Below, piece after piece: positions 9,797 through 21,095 of a DNA stretch of 64,000 bases; positions within the stretch are counted from its first letter, which is position 1; every line of letters begins with the position of its first letter. The notes below the pieces were generated by a model, which was not told the DNA's origin, did no database searches, and was given only the letters and a program-made list of their open reading frames with translations. The position numbers and the translations under genes are program-made. Source of the DNA: Calcarisporiella thermophila CBS 279.70 (lineage: Eukaryota > Calcarisporiellomycota); contig NW_027192206.1 in NCBI RefSeq assembly GCF_041956535.1, positions 551,504 to 615,503 of the forward strand, in the 5' to 3' direction.

Positions 9797-11810
9797 ATGT
9801 CAAAGCTGAACTACAACTTTGTGAAGAACTCCGAGAGCATCTGGTCCGGCGATGTGTAAGTGTGCCTGTCTGCTCTGTGATGGCCCCGCACCCTAACCTC
9901 CCTCTCGCCCGCTCTAGCTCCAATTTCTCGCTCATCTTCCGCCAGCAGCCTAAACAGGCCCGAGTGTGCAATTCCAAAGAAAGGGCGGATCGGCGTCCAA
10001 TCGACCCCCCGCCCATCGTCCAGATCAAACTCGACGACGCAGGTGCCGAGGAGTCCCAGTATGTGTTGCCGGCTGCGCTGCTCTCCAAGTGGAAGAAGAA
10101 CTCACCCTCTGCTTTCTTGTACCTAGGCGATTTCTGCAGAGCCCGAATTTTTTCATGTGCGCAGACATTGTCAGCGCAAAGGAGTACGCAAAGGACCCAG
10201 TCCTGGTGTCGCAGCGCCCGTTGGTAGGGAGCAACGTATCCTCACTGCACCGGCTGAAGGATATCGACAATACGGGTGAGTGAGCCGAAAGGGATCGCTC
10301 TGGCTAGAGCACTCTCGGTATTGACTCCTTTTTTTTTTCCCCACCTCTCTAGACGGCGGCTTCTTTGTTTTCGGTGATCTGTCGGTTAGAGTCGAAGGCA
10401 ATTTCCGTCTTAAGCTGAATCTCTATCGGATCAAAGAGTAAGTGTCGAAGATGAATGGCGCTCTGATCTTCCAATCCTCCCCACTTCATGGCCCTGTACT
10501 AATCATGGTCTTGATCAATAGTGAAGTGGCTATGCTCATCCAAACCATCTACTCCGAGCCCTTCACCGTGTACAGCGCCAAGGAATTTCCGGGCATGGCC
10601 GAATCGACATTCCTTTCGAGATCCTTCTCTGATCAGGGGGTCAAACTGCGCATCCGGAAGGAGCACCGCATTCAACTCAAGCGAGCCGCGCCTCTTCTCT
10701 CTCCTCCCAGCGGCCACGACCAAGACGCCTCTGGCAAAATGAAGGTCAAAAGGCAGCGCTCCAACGACGATGTGATGAGTGAAGATCGAGACTCTACTCC
10801 GCCTATGCCAACTCCGATTCCTACCCTGCCTCTCAACGCTGGCGAGCCCGGCCTCATTTCGCCAAGAGGTGGAATTGTGGAGGGACACACTCGGCTGGGA
10901 TATCCCTCCCCAATTTCCCCCGAATATTCGCGGCACTCTTTCTCGAGCCCCCACGGCCTCCCTACAGCAGGCCCCAGGGCAATGAGCCTCGATGCTGGCG
11001 TACGCTCCCTCCCACTTACCTCCTCCCTCTCCACCAGTGCTCCCTACCCGTCTCCTCTATGGGCCTCCGGCGCAGCGGGAGGTGCAGCGGGTAGGGATCT
11101 CTACGGCCAACCTTCGCAGCCGTCTTCTTACCCCCCCTCGTATTCCGAGCAGGGCCCGGCTCTGTCCGCGGCGGGTGCGCCCATGCGTTCTCCTCCCACC
11201 TCTGCCTTCACCCAGCTGCACTCCTACTCCCAGCACCAGCAGCAGTATAGTTACGCCGGCCAGCCCACTCACCACGAGAGGCCCAGCTCGGCCGAACCGC
11301 TCCCCAAAGCCCTGAGTCCCATCGCGTCGGATGCGTTGTATCGCTCCAGCTCCGCTGGCTCGTCCTCTCACCCCTCCACCCCCTCCCGAACAACCCCCAG
11401 CTTTCCCCTCCAACCCTCTCAGTCTCTGCCACTATCCCCCCCCCTCGACCACCAACCTTCACCATCGGGATACCCCGCCTCATCCCCGTACGCTTCCCCC
11501 GCCTTCCCTTCTGCTTCACCCAGGCTTCCAGGAACACAAGTCCTTATATCCCTCTCGCTGGGGCGATCTAGGCAAGCCCGCCGCGCCCACCTCCCCCTCT
11601 GCTGCCGCGGTGAGGCTCCCGCCTCCCAGCATGATGTTGATGCAGCAGCAGCACGAGGAAGCAAACAAGAGGGAGGGTGGAGGCATGCCCTTTCACTTGG
11701 CGTCGCCCATGATCACTTCCCCCCCCTCCACTACCCATCCAACCACCACCCAGTCCTCCTCCGCATTTCTCTCCATCTCTAATCTGCAGCATCCCATGGA
11801 CGAACACTGA
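9797..11810 (+). CDS. Velvet-domain transcription regulator
   Basis: Fungal regulator of development and secondary metabolism with an NF-kappaB-like DNA-binding fold. Exons: 9797-9855, 9918-10058, 10127-10275, 10353-10437 and 10522 to the end; introns of 62-84 nt. Velvet blocks: [91 protein letters not shown] and [13 protein letters not shown]. The domain fills residues 10-210. The remaining 350 residues are Pro/Ser/Gln-rich with a basic MKVKRQRS patch. The exon-5 frame stops at 11782 with an un-protein-like tail, while a second frame continues with a more natural tail ([18 protein letters not shown]...) to 11810. A frame break or unseen intron near 11430-11560 is likely. VosA/VelB/VelC type cannot be decided by eye. 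Confidence 0.88.
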
Positions 11811-12390
11811 ACTATTTATCAGGGGAAAAAAAAATGCGTATCGCCGGACTCCCTTCCTTATATGACTTAAATATTACCTAATGGACTCCCAACGTTCTTA
11901 TATTTCTTTTTACTATTCTTTTCGGCCTCCTGCTTGGATATTCTACAGAACCCCAGTATACATTCCCCCCCCACTGATGATGTAGATAAGTTTTATATTA
12001 ATCCCTAATTTATCATTTTTTTATTCTCTTGTATATTTTTAGGTAATAGAAGATAAAATAATCTTAATAAACAAATTAATATATATATAATGAAACATGG
12101 CTTCTAACTAAGATATCAACTAGCAGATATCATGGTCACCAAATATGTATATAGAATAAAAGTAAAGGAGAGGGTAAATCCATCGGCGCTAGAGCAAGAA
12201 GACTGCATATAAAAAAAAAAGACTAGACCTAACCATGAAAGTATGTGAAATTAAAAATGATATTTACAAAGTCAAAAACATTGGGATTAAAATACAATTA
12301 GAAATTCAGCGTATGACATAGAGTACATTGGAATGAAGTGAAGCATGTGTAGGTGAGGCCCATGTTGTTCGCCCTTCTTTTTTCTTTCTT
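11811..12390. other. Intergenic between convergent genes
   Basis: AT-rich DNA between the velvet stop and the stop of the minus-strand kinase. It must hold both 3' UTRs; AATAAA-like motifs occur near 12054-12074. No gene seen. Confidence 0.45.
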
Positions 12391-13818
12391 TTACTCCCTC
12401 AACCACTCCGTATCAAGAAGCTGGTCGATATCCCACCGCTTCTCAGGCTGAGTGTGGAATACCCCCGCTAACAGCTCCTTTAATGCTCCACTCGCTCCCT
12501 CTGGCTCGGAATACCGGCCAGAGATGATTTGGAAATGCAAGCGCGGCTGGTACTCGTCGTGGAATGGCAAACGTCCCGTGACAAGAGCGTAGAGGACAAC
12601 GCCCATGGCCCAGATGTCCACTTGGGGGCAGCGTAGCCGTGTAGGCGAACGAAGCTGCTCAGGCGAGGCATAGGGGAGAGACCCAACCACTGGCTCATCC
12701 CCCTCCTCCTCTCCCGCCCCCATCTCTTTAGGCTGTTCGCCATCGCCACAGCCACCACAGCCGCCTGCCTCATCCTTCCTCTTGGAACCTTCGTTGATGC
12801 TCCCCAGCAAAGCCCGCTCTGCTTCTGCGTCCCAGAACTCTGCTAAACCAAAGTCGCACAGGTGCACACTCCCATCGGTTCCAAGGAGGATATTCTCCAA
12901 CTTGATGTCCTTGTGACACATGCGCACTTCACGGTGCAAATACCGCACTGCGCGGCACAGCTCCCGAAATATGCGTCGAGCCTCCACCTCGGAGAGCTGG
13001 CCTTTCCGATTAAGATAGGATAGCAAGTCTTCTTTGCACAGGTCCGTGAACAAGAACACGGATTCGTCCATAACGAGCACATCTCGCAAAGGAAGAATAT
13101 TTTCGTTTCTCAGACATCGCCATATTCTTACTTCGCGCATGAGCGCCTTTTCGCCTCGTCCACCCTGTATCCGAACTATCTTCACCGCTACGGGCTGGGC
13201 CACTGGGACCACAGGATACGCCTCTCTGACCACGCAGGATGCACCGTGTCCTATCAACGGCCCCAGAATATAGTCTCCCACCTGCTCTCCTTCGTCGTCG
13301 ACTCGGGGAGAGATGGGGGCGCCTGCCAGGGCTGAGAGGTAATTGACCGCAGGCGAAGGGGGTAAATCACTGTAGGACGACGCAGTTACGTACGGAGTGG
13401 CTGATGTGGACTTTCGCCGAGGTAGAGGTACAGGGATGCCAGTTATGGGCTCGGGCTTACGAGAGAAATGGGCCCGGGCATCGGCCGGAGAGAGCCAAGG
13501 ATCGGTCAATGTTCGCCTTTGACGATGGCCATGTTGCATGGTTTCGTCAGTCGCAGAAGAGATGGACGAAGAGGGTGAGACGCTATGATCCGCCAAGGAT
13601 CGGCCCTCCTCGATTGGATAAGGATGGGAGTCTGTAGGAGAGGCAAAATAGGAGGGGATCTGGATGTTGAGCGGTTGATGAGGCAGAAACGGCTGTGAAT
13701 TGCGCAAATCATTAGCGCCGGTTATGATCTCGAATGGATTGATGAGTTTCCCACTAGCCCATTCTTCGCCTTTCTTTCTCCGTGCGGCCTCCTGCTGTTG
13801 CTGATAATATCCCTTCAT
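12391..13818 (-). CDS. Serine/threonine protein kinase
   Basis: A single-exon gene of 475 residues. The first 180 residues are low-complexity and probably regulatory (QQQQEAARRKK, Ser-rich stretches, RRTLTDPWLSPADARAHF). The kinase domain fills residues 181-475: glycine loop LIGHGASCVV (188-197), VAVK with Lys213, catalytic loop HKDIKLEN (Asp304), DFG at 322-324, and an activation segment ending SLPYASPEQL, followed by DIWAMGVVLYALVTGRLPF. An acidic, Gly-rich insert of about 45 residues lies between DFG and ASPE, which is unusual. HKD in place of HRD and the KLEN sequence point to the CAMK/AMPK-related group. The frame is open to 14070; Met at 13818 was preferred because the upstream part lacks kinase-family character. 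Confidence 0.9.
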   Translation of the reverse strand: MKGYYQQQQEAARRKKGEEWASGKLINPFEIITGANDLRNSQPFLPHQPLNIQIPSYFASPTDSHPYPIEEGRSLADHSVSPSSSISSATDETMQHGHRQRRTLTDPWLSPADARAHFSRKPEPITGIPVPLPRRKSTSATPYVTASSYSDLPPSPAVNYLSALAGAPISPRVDDEGEQVGDYILGPLIGHGASCVVREAYPVVPVAQPVAVKIVRIQGGRGEKALMREVRIWRCLRNENILPLRDVLVMDESVFLFTDLCKEDLLSYLNRKGQLSEVEARRIFRELCRAVRYLHREVRMCHKDIKLENILLGTDGSVHLCDFGLAEFWDAEAERALLGSINEGSKRKDEAGGCGGCGDGEQPKEMGAGEEEGDEPVVGSLPYASPEQLRSPTRLRCPQVDIWAMGVVLYALVTGRLPFHDEYQPRLHFQIISGRYSEPEGASGALKELLAGVFHTQPEKRWDIDQLLDTEWLRE

Positions 13819-15233
13819 GGAGGATATTAAACGCGGAGTTGACAATGGGAATGATTTGTTGCGTTTTAGAGATAAGATGGATGCTTGATTGTGACCGTTG
13901 GACAGGCCGGTTTGAGAGCTTTTGTAGATAACGAAATAAATAAATGCGGTTTGAAGTGTCTTTGGCCGCCTTACGAGGGAGAGAAAGGAGGAGGAATATA
14001 AATATACGAAAAAAATGCGGATCCCGCTGATAAGCGATAAATCGTGACGTCGTTTTGCATATCGAACCAAACAAGTTTAGTGCCATTTAGAGTTTCCAGA
14101 GGGCAGCAGAGCTTAAATAAGACTTATTGCAGGACGCCCTCTGCCTCCACCCCCCTCGCGGCTCATCGCCACAGCCCAGCGGCCCCAACCTCGCCTCCGC
14201 GCTCCACTTCAACAGTCCCCCTCCTTCGCCTCCTCCTCCTCCTCCTCGGCTCTTCTTCCCCTCGACCCGCGCTTCCCCGCATGATTTAGAGCTGAGATAT
14301 GGGAAAAGTCACATGATGCTTATTTGGACAATTAGGGTTCTGGTGTTGCACTTTTCTAAAATGATAATAAGCGTTGTAGAACATTCGTCCGATTTTGTGA
14401 CTGCGGCACGCAGCGGGTTTGGATCCCAATTTCATCTTCCCGGTTTAAGTAAGCCTGCTGACTTTATCCGTCTAAGCGCGTCTATTTGAAAAAGGGAGCC
14501 CGAGAAAAGCTATCAAAACTCACGGCTGGCGTGAGGAGTCATCTTGCCTGCCATTGGTAAGATAAGTGTAGGCCATTGATTCAATAAAAGTGGGTTTCTG
14601 CAGAGTGAGGTAATACGCAGCACCTCTCCCTCGAGAGAGAAGGAGGGTAAGGTTGTTCTGGTTACTCAAAGTGACTCTTATCTTCTATTTCTTGTTGATT
14701 CCACATTCAACCTTCACGGCGGTATTGAACTATCACCTTCACTTGTATCCTCGAAATCGATGAATTAATGAAATCCTCCTCTTCCCTCGAACTCAACTTT
14801 GCCTGGCCAATAAGGCGCCCTATAGGGAGAGATAAGTGAGGCACGGTCAAATTGGAAGTTGCTTACCAAATTGCAGAATTAAATCTTATGGAATGATTTA
14901 ATTAAGTTATCTAACTTTGAGAGTAAAATCAGTTTAGTCAAGCCTCTCTGCATTTGCTTTTGTTATTTTTCTATATTTACAATTCTAGTTGAGTGGGCGG
15001 CTATTTTGATGGTATCGACCACATTGGCTTGCATTATTGAAGTTGGCTTCATCTATAGCCTTTTTATTTATTCTTAATTTCAAGCTATCGGAGTGAGCAT
15101 TCGATGACAAAAAAGTGCAGCACTGATAGATCAATCTTTGGTCAGGGATAAAATAATTTAGCAAAAGACGATTAATAATTCAAAGAGCACTAAATAAATT
15201 CTTTAATGAAAGGGTGAGTCTACTTTCGCAGGT
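13819..15233. other. Intergenic, 1.4 kb
   Basis: It contains the kinase upstream region, a GC-rich, Pro-codon-like tract (14130-14280) and AT-rich DNA from 14850. No frame has family character. The base composition changes here from the gene block to the repeat-rich block. Confidence 0.4.
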
Positions 15234-16074
15234 TCAAAAATAGCTACCATTGGATAGTTTGGCGCTCGTAATGAAATCGAACCCTTCGATGTCTGCAACC
15301 GATGCTACCTCAAAATTCACCTCCCTGGTATGGTGCCCGTCAGAGTAGATAAAGGTAGAGCACTCTTCTATATGTATATACTGTTCCTGCTCGAGTATTT
15401 CCGCATATGAGGCGGGTCGGAGTAGGAACACTATTCGGAGCTTGGTGAAATCGTCATCGATGTAGTGTTCGCAGAGCATGCATGCCTCGTATATATTCCA
15501 GGTTTTGAGCTCTTCTATGAATTTTTCGGGGGAGGTCATTTTGACTTGCAAAAGCACCAGCTCGTCAGACTGGGCACTGGGGCCACGGTGGAGAATCGCA
15601 TAATTAATCGCCTTATAAGTCTCAGTTGCGGGTATAAGAAGGTAATTCTTAGACCTCTGTTCAAGGGTATCAAATAGGTGATTAAAAAGTTTGGGATGGC
15701 GTGCGAACGGGTTGACTGAAGAAATATCTATAGTGTCCACACTGTCTTCTTCCAAGGAGTAAAGGTCTTTCTGAAATTAGATCGCTAAAATCGATATGCC
15801 CTTTAGTATGGATGAGGTTGGACTTGTCGTCTTGCTCCAACTTAACCGTGTCAAATTTGATACACCTAGAGGTTTTGGCTTTTTATAAAAGGAGCCATTC
15901 GACTTCCTGACAAAATCCAGGGCCCACCATACTACCATCAAATGTGGGCGATCCGAGTGATTTGAGAAGGTCATTGAAATGGCGGCCGTAGTAGGCTCGA
16001 ACCCCTTCTTTAAAGACCGGATTGAAAAACTTGATTTCAGCGTAGCAAGATGTAGGCGATAGTATCTCGTACAT
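15234..16074 (-). pseudogene. Disrupted C-terminal part of the Crinkler/RHS-type gene
   Basis: This directly continues the NTPase reading frame beyond an in-frame TAA at 16075-16077. Protein-like sequence goes on (MYEILSPTSCYAEIKFFNP...) until a second TAA at 15883-15885. After a further stretch the coding frame shifts near 15770 and a clean 173-codon frame (15755-15234) finishes the protein. That last part holds INYAILHRG, then ELVLLQVKMTSPEKF. In Crinkler/RHS effectors this position usually has a PD-(D/E)xK nuclease-like core; here QVK could be the ExK-type element while the expected Asp looks like Asn (INYAIL). Two stops and one shift make it a likely pseudogene, unless unusual introns remove them. 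The broken gene is described only. Confidence 0.6.
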
Positions 16075-17571
16075 TTACTTCCGGTCGATTGTGTAAGAAC
16101 CAGCTTCAATACCAATATCCATGATCGCGGCTATTGCAGCTACCTTCACCTTATCTACATCAACCAACCCAAAATTTCCTTTCAAAAATTTTAAGTGGTT
16201 TTCTTCAATTTCTCCACGAGCACTAGTAAGGAAAGCTTTTGCACGAGCCTTAACCCTGCGGAGGCGAATGGATTCTGAGACTTGGCTCAAATATCCTCTT
16301 TTGGCCAATGAGATAAGATGCTCGCAGAGTCCAGAGAGCAAGTATGGGTAAAACAGGGTAATCTCTCGCATCACATCCAGCACTTGTTCAGTTGGAAATG
16401 CGGCACACTTGCTTGGAGTGGTGTCAATAACCCATGCGACATCGGCAAATCTCTTTTCGATGAAGACTTTAGCTTCGGTATCATTAAAAGGAGTCATAAA
16501 CTGGTATGGCTTGAAACCACTTATCCCATATGGGGGTGTAATTGCGTTGTTGCTAGATGCGCACAGAACCACCACGCGTCCAAACAGTCTAAGAACTGTC
16601 TGGTAGACTACAAAAGGGTACTCAACCTTGTCTTCCTTCAACTCTTCGAGGTTATCAATAATCCAGATTGGGATCAACTTCTCATCGGTGCATAGGTTGT
16701 TGAGTTTGTTAAGAAAGATACCAGTTTCTTCGTTTAGGTCGTATTTCCGATAGCTGTATGATACATCGTAGAACTCTTTGACAAGAGAATGTACTTCACT
16801 GTCATCTGGAAAAGCCATGATAATATCACGCAGAAGGAACCGAAACCTTTTGCCGTAGCTCTTAAGAGCATACCAAGTTTTACAATCATTGATATATATT
16901 ACTCGGTAGGTAGGCTCTGTTAGTCGAAGATAGGTGGCAATCTGGAGCAACACGTGGCTTTTGCCAACACCATGTGGACCATGGACATAGATTCCCTTGA
17001 GGTCACTAGGGCCAACGGCAAAATTAGTAGAAGTTGAAGCAGTACCACTCCCAGCAGTGGTTCGCTGACGGTACGCGGTTGAAAACGCCATAGCTAAAAG
17101 GGCTTCTTTTTCTAAAAACAAGCCAGAGTTTTCGAGTATAACTTGCCTACTATTCGCTATGTGTTTCGCACGTAAAATTATTTCATTAAGTATGGGTTCG
17201 GCCGCCTTAAAACGATACAGCGTCTCGTATAATGTGAGGGAATTGCCAATGACTGGCACCGATAGAAAATCGTTTGAAATTTCTTCATGGGCGCAGTTGA
17301 CAATTCTAGTAAATTTACATTCATGAAAATCAGTCGCTTTGGTCCTGGAAATAGCATCTTTGCGCATGCTTGAGGATAATATAACGTCGTCGATTTCTAA
17401 TCATTAAAAGCATAGAAGAAAATTGTACTAAATTAGTTAGGGTCGCCAATGTAGTATCGAGCGAGAGGAGGAGGAAATGTGGAGTTGGAAGATACCTTTA
17501 CTAAGAGCGTCGTATTCACTTGCGCTCGATTCAGTATCCTCATATGTTCTTTTCGATGGCACCCACGGCAT
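16075..17571 (-). CDS. P-loop NTPase of the Crinkler/RHS effector type (5' part)
   Basis: Two exons, 17571-17496 and 17396-16075, give 465 residues up to the first stop; the 99-nt intron runs from donor GTATCT to acceptor TTAG with matching phase. The N-terminus is short and acidic (MPWVPSKRTYEDTESS). The NTPase core shows Walker A as GPHGVGKS (in GIYVHGPHGVGKSHVLLQIA), Walker B as PIWIIDNLEEL, and a sensor-like VVVLCASSNN. In Crinkler and retrotransposon-hot-spot proteins such an NTPase precedes a nuclease or kinase module; these are known as secreted effectors or as products of genome conflict, and are expanded in several early-diverging fungi. No signal peptide is seen. The reading continues into a broken 3' part, so the whole locus is probably decaying. 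Confidence 0.65.
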
Positions 17572-18020
17572 GTGCAAGTAACGATGCAATTGTGAGCTAG
17601 ATTTGAACGACTTAAGAAAGCAGAGAAAGACGGCCCATCCAACATTTTTGCAAGCTATATATACAAAAAAGAGAAAATAAAGGAGGAAAAGTGGGAGGAA
17701 AGATGAAAGAAAAGGTGGTAACAATGGCGGAGGGAGTGAAACCAGCAGTGAAAACTAGGCAAAAGACTAGCGCTATGTATTGAACTTAATCCAACTTTTG
17801 CTGACAGACTGATTCGATACTAGTGTAAAAACAGACCTATCGTAATCTCCAAGTCTTCCATAACCGAAAAAAGATTTCGATTTGTTGCCCGAAATCAGTA
17901 GACGGATGTCATCTATGGTTATTCATATTCCCAGGTCTAAGTCATACTCAACATCGGTAACAAGGAAATCAGCAGTTCGTCCCTAAAGACTCTCCGATAT
18001 TAGTTTTAATATCCATTACT
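17572..18020. other. Intergenic, AT-rich
   Basis: It holds the upstream region of the NTPase gene. A minus-strand frame at 17437-17724 overlaps its first exon and adds a hydrophobic stretch (SFLPLFLLYFLFFVYIA); a longer N-terminus that uses it is possible but not supported by family pattern. Confidence 0.35.
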
Positions 18021-19030
18021 TCACCGTAGCATTTCTACTTCGATACATAGCCCAATTCCAACAGCAACTTCTTGAACACCCAGACCCAAATTCTCCGCAA
18101 ATTGTTGTCGAATGAAACTATCCGTTGAGACGTTGTTTACTAGGATTCTTGCCGGCACGCTATTCATAATTGCATCGTTTCGGAATAAACTATGTTTTCT
18201 TGAATCACTCCGTCGTTTTTTTTTCCCAATTTTTTTCGATGATTTTCTCTTTATTCGTCTGACCTCTCTTGTCCGCTTTGCTTGAATCAGAGTTGTTTGT
18301 TGATATCGTGTCCTGTGCTGGCTGTGATCTTTGAGTTCTTTTCTTATTTGGGCAATTTTTGGCAATTTGATGTCTTTCGCCGCAATTGAAACACATACCG
18401 AACCGTAGGAACTATTGCTTTTGCTTCAAGTTCATTGTTCTTTACGAGAAACATTGTTGAGTTCCATTGTTGTCGTACTATTATCCTTGTCGATATTCCG
18501 GTTAATTCTTACATTACTGTCGGAATTTGTTGAAAATGTCATACCCCAGTTAACAGTTGTATCATTAGGAACCTCTAATTCAACTGCTTCTTAGAGGGTT
18601 TTGACAACCTTGTACTGACTTGTATTCTAACTCTGGACTTAAGGCCACTAATAAACATCGTCATCGTCTGCTTGTTGTCATAAGAATCCAACTAAACAAG
18701 GATGTTGCGGAATTGGAAGACGTAATCTTGAATGCTTGGCGAAGTGATGTAAGCTGATTACACAGGACATTTGATAATCAGCAGGTTCGGAAACCGCTAT
18801 AAGTTCATTGCCAAAATCTAGCCATATATTTGGTGTATCTGTGCCGAACTTATTTGATTGATACCACTGGTTTGAGGTATCCCTAAGTACGAAGCAACTA
18901 TAAAACCTTTCGTTCTTCCGGAATTCTCATTGCTTCAAATAGTGTATCTACTTGCCCAATCCACCTTTGCGCATTTTTTCCGCTTCGGCCATGAAATGGT
19001 GGCAAAGGAATTGAAATAAAGCCTTTTTTG
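18021..19030 (-). mobile_element. Ty3/Gypsy gag-protease relic
   Basis: The minus strand carries a decayed gag. At 19000-18935 it reads PFHGRSGKNAQRWIGQVDTL, a typical Ty3/Gypsy gag motif. At 18396-18350 is a zinc knuckle CFNCGERHQIAKNC, with Cys-x2-Cys-x3-His-x5-Cys spacing in place of x4/x4. Near 18125-18060 the sequence SFIRQQFAENLGL matches the segment after the retropepsin active site, but the expected Asp-Ser/Thr-Gly is replaced by NVS. Several stops and shifts lie between the pieces. No LTR or pol was found next to it. Confidence 0.7.
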
Positions 19031-19741
19031 AAGCTTTACAAGGTAGTTGAGGTCATGTTTACAACGAGAGAAGTTATCTGCGACAGGAAAACTTCAAGAG
19101 ATTTTTGATTCACCGTATTTTTCCCACTTAATAACACAGAATAATAATAAATAATAATGTATTTTTTCTTGTTCATAGCTACCAAAATGTAGTGATCACA
19201 ATTGTAATAAGTACTGTAATAGTAGTATAATAGTACTTGAAAATGAGTTCGGTTCAATTTCGATACTTTCTTCATTTTACTGTAGTTTTCTAAATTCCTA
19301 ATTAATTGTTTGTATGAACTGTATTATAAGATCTTATCGAATTGGAATTAACTATTTATGGGATTTTTATAATCGAATTACTTTTAGGATTCTTTTAAGA
19401 ATCGAACTTTGTTTAATAAACACTAATATCATCCGAACCTTACTTTTGTTTATATCAACGACTCAATTCACAAGAACTATGATTTTTATTACATTTGAAG
19501 TTCGATTTAATTATTTACGACGAGAATAACCTTAAAAGGGCTTCATATAACAAGGATCAGAAATTATGTGCAAATAAACTATCCTATTGCTACAATTCTC
19601 GTCTCTTTACAATATAAATCCATTTAGGATAGAATATCAATCAATATATATTTTCCCTTAATTTTCTCTTGTTAACTTTCTCCTTTGGTTTTATGATTTC
19701 TTTTTGTGGCCAAGTTCACGCTTCAGTTTTCAATAGTTCGC
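19031..19741. other. AT-rich intergenic DNA
   Basis: Very AT-rich with TAATAA-like repeats (19140-19240). Short frames at 19036-19529 have random composition. No feature can be supported. Confidence 0.4.
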
Positions 19742-20326
19742 TTACTCTTCCATCGAAATAACCCCGCGAGCAAGTAGAACACGTTTGATACGTTCTGTAA
19801 TATTTGTTCCAAGTCTCTTATCCAGCTCCTTGTATGTCTCGATCAGATACAGAGCTTCTTCTTCCGTTTCAACAAGAGATTCTGCACCCGGAAACGTGGT
19901 GGTGAGATAATTCTTATCTAGAGTACTGTATTTCTTCCACAGGTACGGATACACAGTCTCGTTTTTCTCCAGATAATCTTTGATTTGGACTCGGAAAAAT
20001 CGTTGGAGTCTGCGCGGGGTCAAATCATCTGGTGCTATTTTTGATTGCAAGCTCAAATCATCCTTAACGCCAAACTCTTTGTACACGGATTTGACGTCGA
20101 TTTTCTCGCCATTCATTTCAAACTCTCCAAATACTTTGTTACCGGAGCCGGTAATCGCAGTCTGGAGTGCACAGAACATCAGAATTTTCATCCCGTTCTT
20201 TGCTTTTATAGTTTCGTAGATTTCCTGATCGGAATACGAATCGGTGCTGATGGGCTTGAGGTCAGAATGGTCTGTAAGATTAACAAGCTCGGAAAGCCGT
20301 TGCTGGCTAAGATACCGTTCTGTCAT
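19742..20326 (-). CDS. Intact orphan ORF, 194 residues
   Basis: A single-exon frame with normal amino-acid composition and no simple repeats, standing alone in AT-rich, transposon-rich DNA. It begins MTERYLSQQRLSELVNLTDH and is rich in charged helical segments. A striking central block is DDLTPRRLQRFFRVQIKDYL, followed by PYLWKKYSTLDKNY, a short FPGAESLVETEEEA stretch, and a C-terminal ERIKRVLLARGV. There is no signal peptide, transmembrane segment or known motif. The intact frame among relics suggests selection or recent arrival. I have a vague impression of similar proteins in glomeromycete genomes but cannot name a family. A transposon- or virus-derived origin is possible and unproven. Confidence 0.6.
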   Translation of the reverse strand: MTERYLSQQRLSELVNLTDHSDLKPISTDSYSDQEIYETIKAKNGMKILMFCALQTAITGSGNKVFGEFEMNGEKIDVKSVYKEFGVKDDLSLQSKIAPDDLTPRRLQRFFRVQIKDYLEKNETVYPYLWKKYSTLDKNYLTTTFPGAESLVETEEEALYLIETYKELDKRLGTNITERIKRVLLARGVISMEE

Positions 20327-21095
20327 TGTTTAGTATACTACTAACTCAATTTTATACTAATAGGTGCAATGTTGCTTGTTTATAAGACTCAATAAATATA
20401 GTAAATTGGTGAGGAGCAATATATCAAAATAAAGGATTTAATAGTCAAAGAAAATGATCTGATGATCTTATAATGTAATAGGATGGTTCATCAGCATAAT
20501 TTTGATTCTCATATTATGAACCCTGGCTATTATCTGGGAAACATTTGTAATATGTAACCAGACGGCTCACTTGCATTTTTCTCATGAATGAAGATAAGGT
20601 TTCTGTTTTTAAGCTTGGGACTGCTTAAAAATTATTTTCTTGTCTTTTGGTGAAGTATGGTCTGAGATTTTTCTTCATTTCTTATTTAAATCTACCTTAA
20701 CTTCTTTATCCTCATTGATATTTTATATTTATTAAGGTGAGTATCTCCTGTTTACTTCGTTATTGTTATGATATTAATAAAGACCAATCTCTTATTTTCA
20801 TTATTGCGTTTGACTACGATCTACAGCCCAATGAGTGTGGAACCATTCGCATAATTTAAGTTTGTCCGTGATTTACAGCCAAATGCAATGCAACAACACA
20901 GTAGCATATGGAAATGTGTTACGTTGTCTGATAAAGAATATAATGGACCAATAAAACATAGATCTCATTAGGGAGATGGAATATGGAGATCACTATGACT
21001 CGTGCGCATGACTAGTTATGAATGAATATCTCACACATTCGCCAACTCGTCAGACAAGTATATGGGACTAATCTAATGACTTTTTTTGTCAGTGA
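20327..21095. other. AT-rich intergenic DNA
   Basis: Upstream of the orphan ORF and upstream of a TPR fragment. No coding, RNA or repeat feature recognised. Confidence 0.4.

Noticed and set aside
10499-11807. Several minus-strand frames of 79-151 codons across the velvet gene
   Set aside because: GC-rich shadows of the Pro/Ser-rich coding strand.
14127-14489. Pro-rich plus-strand frame
   Set aside because: Low-complexity, no start context, no homologous pattern.
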